DNA of 64,000 nt, taken from Candidatus Mesenet endosymbiont of Agriotes lineatus. Its GTDB lineage: Bacteria; Pseudomonadota; Alphaproteobacteria; Rickettsiales; Anaplasmataceae. Where the stretch lies: assembly GCF_964019585.1 (NCBI RefSeq), contig NZ_OZ026454.1, positions 372,001 to 436,000 on the forward strand, written 5' to 3'. Both the position numbers and the translations under genes were made by a program. The notes under the pieces are model-generated. The model was not told where the DNA came from. It saw only the letters and a list, made by a program, of their open reading frames with translations, and searched no databases. Shown here in pieces: positions 61,068 through 64,000 of this stretch (positions within the stretch are counted from its first letter, which is position 1; the number at the start of each line of letters is the position of its first letter).

Positions 61068-61655
61068 TTATGGGTATAGCCTGTTTATTTTCCAGCTATT
61101 ATTCTCAGTTAACTGATATTTGTAGCGGGTATGGTTCCTATGCTTGCCTCCTTGCCAAAATTCTATAGCTTTTGGAATAACATAGAATCCTGTCCAAAAA
61201 TCTGGTCTTGTAATTTCTTTATCTTTAAACTCTTTTGCCATTATTTTCATTTCATTTTCAAAACAATCTTCCAAAATACTTGATTGTTTTGAACACCAAG
61301 CGTTTATTTGACTTTCTTTTGGACGTGAAGCAAAGTACTTATCAGCCTTATTACTCTCTAATAGCTTCACCTTGCCTTCAATTCTTATCTGCTTATAAAG
61401 TTCTACCCAATAAAATACTAAAGCTGCTTTTGGATTTTCTGTTAGTTCCTTTCCCTTGCAACTATTTACATTAGTAAAAAAAACAAACCCTTTTTTGCTA
61501 TATTCCTTAAGTAACACGACCCTTGCAGATGGAATGCAATCTTTACTACAGGTTGCAAGCACCATTGCAGCTAGGTCCTTAACTTTCGTGTCTAAAGCTT
61601 CTTGGTACCAAAGATCAAAGAGCTCAATAGGATTTTCTATAGATATGATAGTCAT
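61068..61655 (-). CDS. pdxH: pyridoxamine 5'-phosphate oxidase
   Basis: A 195-residue FMN enzyme that makes pyridoxal 5'-phosphate, the cofactor of hemA among others. The FMN/substrate residues appear in PSARVVLLKEYSKKGFVFFTN, IRIEGKVKLL and the C-terminal WKINRLYP. The segment EFWQGGKHR (substrate Arg region) is intact. Length is close to the usual 200-215. It converges with the beta-helix-like gene, with only two bases between stops. Confidence 0.96.
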   Translation of the reverse strand: MTIISIENPIELFDLWYQEALDTKVKDLAAMVLATCSKDCIPSARVVLLKEYSKKGFVFFTNVNSCKGKELTENPKAALVFYWVELYKQIRIEGKVKLLESNKADKYFASRPKESQINAWCSKQSSILEDCFENEMKIMAKEFKDKEITRPDFWTGFYVIPKAIEFWQGGKHRNHTRYKYQLTENNSWKINRLYP

Positions 61656-61763
61656 CGAACAGTATTAAAGTAAATCAATAATATTGATAGCTTTTTTTAA
61701 AATATCAAAAAACTTTTGAATATCAAAATTAATATTAATTTAAGAATATTTATATATTAACTA

Positions 61764-63407
61764 TTGATATACATTAATAATCAAACCATTGATAAAACAA
61801 CTGATATCAATCAGATAATTAAAGCTATAAAAGCTTTGCCTTCTCCTTTTGTAAATTTAGATGAGGACAAAGTAATTGAAGATAAAAGTTTACTTGAATT
61901 ACTTCGAGTAAATATAGAAGTCCTAAATAATCTTGTAGAGGATTATGATGTAAAAATTACTATAAAATGCAAGGACCTACAAGATATCATTACGCATTAC
62001 CTTGCTAAAGAAGGTTTTAAGATATTTAAACGTTATGTCTTTAGAAAGGCTCTGAAGAGGTTAAAAGATAGCATTGATGAACAAACAGTTGATTACTTCC
62101 ATTGTTTTTCTAATGTTATAGGTTCTATGAAAGCAAACTCTAGAAATCTTTCTCACTCAACAAAGCTTGCTGCTTTTTATTTTAAGAACATTCATGATTT
62201 AAGTTTAGACAAATTTCAAGGCAAATATGATGAAGAAGCATATATTGTTGCCCAGGGAGAAGTAGGTTTTTCATCCAACCAAAAAATGGGAACTTATGCC
62301 TTTTTTGACTGTATTGCTTTGGTAATCCAAGACTTTAATAGTAAAAAAACAGCACTCATTCATGTAGATTGGGGCGTTACTGAAGATCACTTATCTAATC
62401 TACTTAAGTACATGCCTACTGGTAGCAAAAGAGTTGTTTTGATGGGAGCACAAGGAAATGGAAACTCACAGAAGAATCTCGAAAAAATAATAAGGGCTTT
62501 GTTGAAGTATGGACATAATATTCATATTAATCATTCCAATATCTTTTGCACTTATGGTGGCGTTACCTCATGTATAGTTGATCCTATTACTTTTAAGATA
62601 AGATATCTTGTACCTAAATTGGAGATAAATAAAGAATTTAAACTATGTTCTCAACCTAGAGTGCTTCGAATATTTAACAATGCAGTGCATACAGAAAATG
62701 ATCCTGGGTATTCTATATCTTTTAACAATAGATTTAAAGACAGGCTTGAATACGCTTTTGATTTAGACATAAAAGAATCTTACTTACCCATAGAGATTTG
62801 TAAAGAAACTGCAAATAGTGTATTTAATATTATAAAATATATGAATATTAATAACAATTATCCTTTTTACAGTGTAAATGAAAACTATGTTCAATGTCAT
62901 GTTGAGTGTTGCGTAAAAAATGCAATAGATAACGTTAAAAATGGTGGTCAAGGTAATTCTAATGAATTAGAATTGACAAGAGTAATGGAATTATACTGTA
63001 ATGCCTTAAATAATCTAAGGGGTGCAATAGAAGAATATACTTCTTCCTTAAAGGTTTTAAATTTTTTAAAGAAGAGTTTTATTAGAAACGTTGTTGAAAT
63101 ACTAAAAACCAAAAAGATCTTTATTGGCTCAAATTCTCAAGAGTTAAATTTGGAATTTCTAATTTTCATAAAATCATTTAAACTTGAAAAGCTTAATAAA
63201 GAAGAATTTGAATTGCAAGCTTCAAAATTAATTGATGATTTGAAATCATATCAATTACCATTTTCAACTGACTTTAGTGATCTTGATAGGTGTCAAAAGT
63301 TAAGAGAATTTATGGTAAGAAATAAAAATGCAGACACATCAACTCCATCTACTGGATTGCTTGAAGTGGTCTTGCCAGAAGTACCGAGTTTTATATGTTA
63401 CAGATAA
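61764..63407 (+). CDS. large hypothetical protein with CheD-like deamidase signature
   Basis: A 547-residue cytosolic protein with no signal peptide. The N-terminal ~165 residues are helical. Residues ~165-290 resemble CheD: GTYAFFDCIALVIQDF ... ALIHVDW gives Thr177, Cys183 and His200, with T-6-C and C-17-H spacings as in the Thr/Cys/His triad known for CheD. RVVLMGAQGNGNSQKN, GHNIHI and FCTYGGVTSCIV follow in the order of CheD's FGGA, IGxRN, GI and GG-GR motifs. Residues 300-547 are helical and unassigned. No chemotaxis gene was seen in the window, so a receptor-deamidase role is unlikely; a host-directed glutamine deamidase is possible. Confidence 0.7.
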   Translation: MIYINNQTIDKTTDINQIIKAIKALPSPFVNLDEDKVIEDKSLLELLRVNIEVLNNLVEDYDVKITIKCKDLQDIITHYLAKEGFKIFKRYVFRKALKRLKDSIDEQTVDYFHCFSNVIGSMKANSRNLSHSTKLAAFYFKNIHDLSLDKFQGKYDEEAYIVAQGEVGFSSNQKMGTYAFFDCIALVIQDFNSKKTALIHVDWGVTEDHLSNLLKYMPTGSKRVVLMGAQGNGNSQKNLEKIIRALLKYGHNIHINHSNIFCTYGGVTSCIVDPITFKIRYLVPKLEINKEFKLCSQPRVLRIFNNAVHTENDPGYSISFNNRFKDRLEYAFDLDIKESYLPIEICKETANSVFNIIKYMNINNNYPFYSVNENYVQCHVECCVKNAIDNVKNGGQGNSNELELTRVMELYCNALNNLRGAIEEYTSSLKVLNFLKKSFIRNVVEILKTKKIFIGSNSQELNLEFLIFIKSFKLEKLNKEEFELQASKLIDDLKSYQLPFSTDFSDLDRCQKLREFMVRNKNADTSTPSTGLLEVVLPEVPSFICYR

Positions 63408-63429
63408 ATACACTTTTATTTTAACTTTT

Positions 63430-63855
63430 TTATTCTATATCTATTAGCTCATATCCTGCAAAGAAAAAAGCAATTTCTCTCTTAGCGTTTTCAATGCTAT
63501 CTGAACCATGTACACAATTAGCATCAATATTATCGGCAAGATCACCTCTTATTGTTCCTTTTTCTGCTTGTTTTGGATCTGTAGCCCCCATAATGGTTCT
63601 GTATTTGCTCACAGCATTTTCTCCAGATATAACCTGGATAACAATAGAGCCAGAAGTCATAAATTCAACAAGATCAGAAAAAAAAGGCCTTTCTTTATGG
63701 ATCTCATAAAATAGCTCTGCTTGCTCTTTTGTCAGTAGCATTTTTTTCTGGGCAATAATTTTTAATCCAGATCGTTCAATATATGAAATAACCTCGCCTA
63801 TAATATTGCGTTTTATTACATCAGGTTTTAAAATAGAAAGAGTATTTTCGTTCAA
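63430..63855 (-). CDS. ndk: nucleoside diphosphate kinase
   Basis: A 141-residue enzyme that transfers phosphate between nucleoside tri- and diphosphates through a phospho-His. The family signature [20 protein letters not shown] with the active His (about residue 115) and the [12 protein letters not shown] start are intact. Length is typical. The 145 bases to its right contain a possible gene start at the window edge. Confidence 0.97.
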   Translation of the reverse strand: MNENTLSILKPDVIKRNIIGEVISYIERSGLKIIAQKKMLLTKEQAELFYEIHKERPFFSDLVEFMTSGSIVIQVISGENAVSKYRTIMGATDPKQAEKGTIRGDLADNIDANCVHGSDSIENAKREIAFFFAGYELIDIE

Positions 63856-63976
63856 AATTTATCCTTTTTTAGTTATTAATTAACAGTATCATTTTACTTA
63901 TAAATTTTCAAATTTAAAAGGGATTTTTTTCATTGTACTTAAAGCTAGCATACAATATAGTTAGTTTTGAAAATAA

Positions 63977-64000
63977 ATGATAGAGATACAGATGGGAGAT
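63977..64000 (+). other. possible start of a gene running off the window
   Basis: An ATG at 63977 opens a frame of eight codons to the end of the window, 121 bases after the divergent ndk start. No ribosome site is clear and the product cannot be named. Confidence 0.2.

Overview
The window looks like chromosomal DNA of a Wolbachia-type alphaproteobacterium (Rickettsiales, Anaplasmataceae). The grounds are strong A+T richness, scattered single housekeeping genes instead of large operons, a ChpT-type phosphotransferase, haem synthesis through ALA synthase (hemA) plus hemJ, ankyrin-repeat proteins, decayed insertion sequences of several families, and many lineage-specific hypothetical proteins. 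This assignment rests on gene content and recalled family features; no database search was run.

Layout. 1-1119 holds the C-terminal part of mutS. 1116-4183 (minus) is a five-gene block of small, partly paralogous coiled-coil proteins. 4331-14435 holds nuoH, mnmG, a large porin with an Ala-rich insertion, carB and tgt. 14531-21135 holds three unknown proteins, hemA, purM, a ChpT-like gene, a small ORF and dprA. 21136-23701 has no intact gene and contains remnants of at least five transposase types. 23702-33354 holds surA and dnaA, a two-repeat protein, purE, two tandem exported C26-type hydrolases, tRNA-Phe, coaD, a small protein and a membrane-fusion adaptor. 33355-35451 is again gene-dead, with a glycosyltransferase-like remnant and a second copy of the IS4-like element in opposite orientation. 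35452-49699 holds priA, an ankyrin protein, the cdsA-rnhA-AsmA-like-recG run, argS, pdhA and hemJ. 49830-55366 holds tRNA-Ser, a Cys/His-rich membrane protein, eno-obgE, an SPFH protein and dapD. 55367-64000 holds a decayed stretch, an ankyrin protein with a basic tail, dgt-ribD, an A-type Fe-S carrier with an acidic insert, pdxH, a large protein with a CheD-like deamidase signature, and ndk.

Metabolic links: carB feeds pyrimidines, purM and purE feed purines, and dgt and ndk adjust nucleotide pools. hemA and hemJ sit at the start and near the end of haem synthesis. ribD, pdxH and coaD supply cofactors. dapD supplies diaminopimelate, and cdsA supplies phospholipid precursor. mutS, dprA, dnaA, priA, recG and rnhA handle DNA.

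The most interesting item is the 547-residue protein at 61764-63407. It has Thr177, Cys183 and His200 spaced as in the CheD glutamine-deamidase triad, followed by a CheD-like C-terminal pattern, inside a much larger protein. That suggests an undescribed deamidase that may act on host proteins. Second is the coiled-coil cluster at 1116-4183, whose members share start and end motifs. No CRISPR array, rRNA gene or intact prophage was seen.
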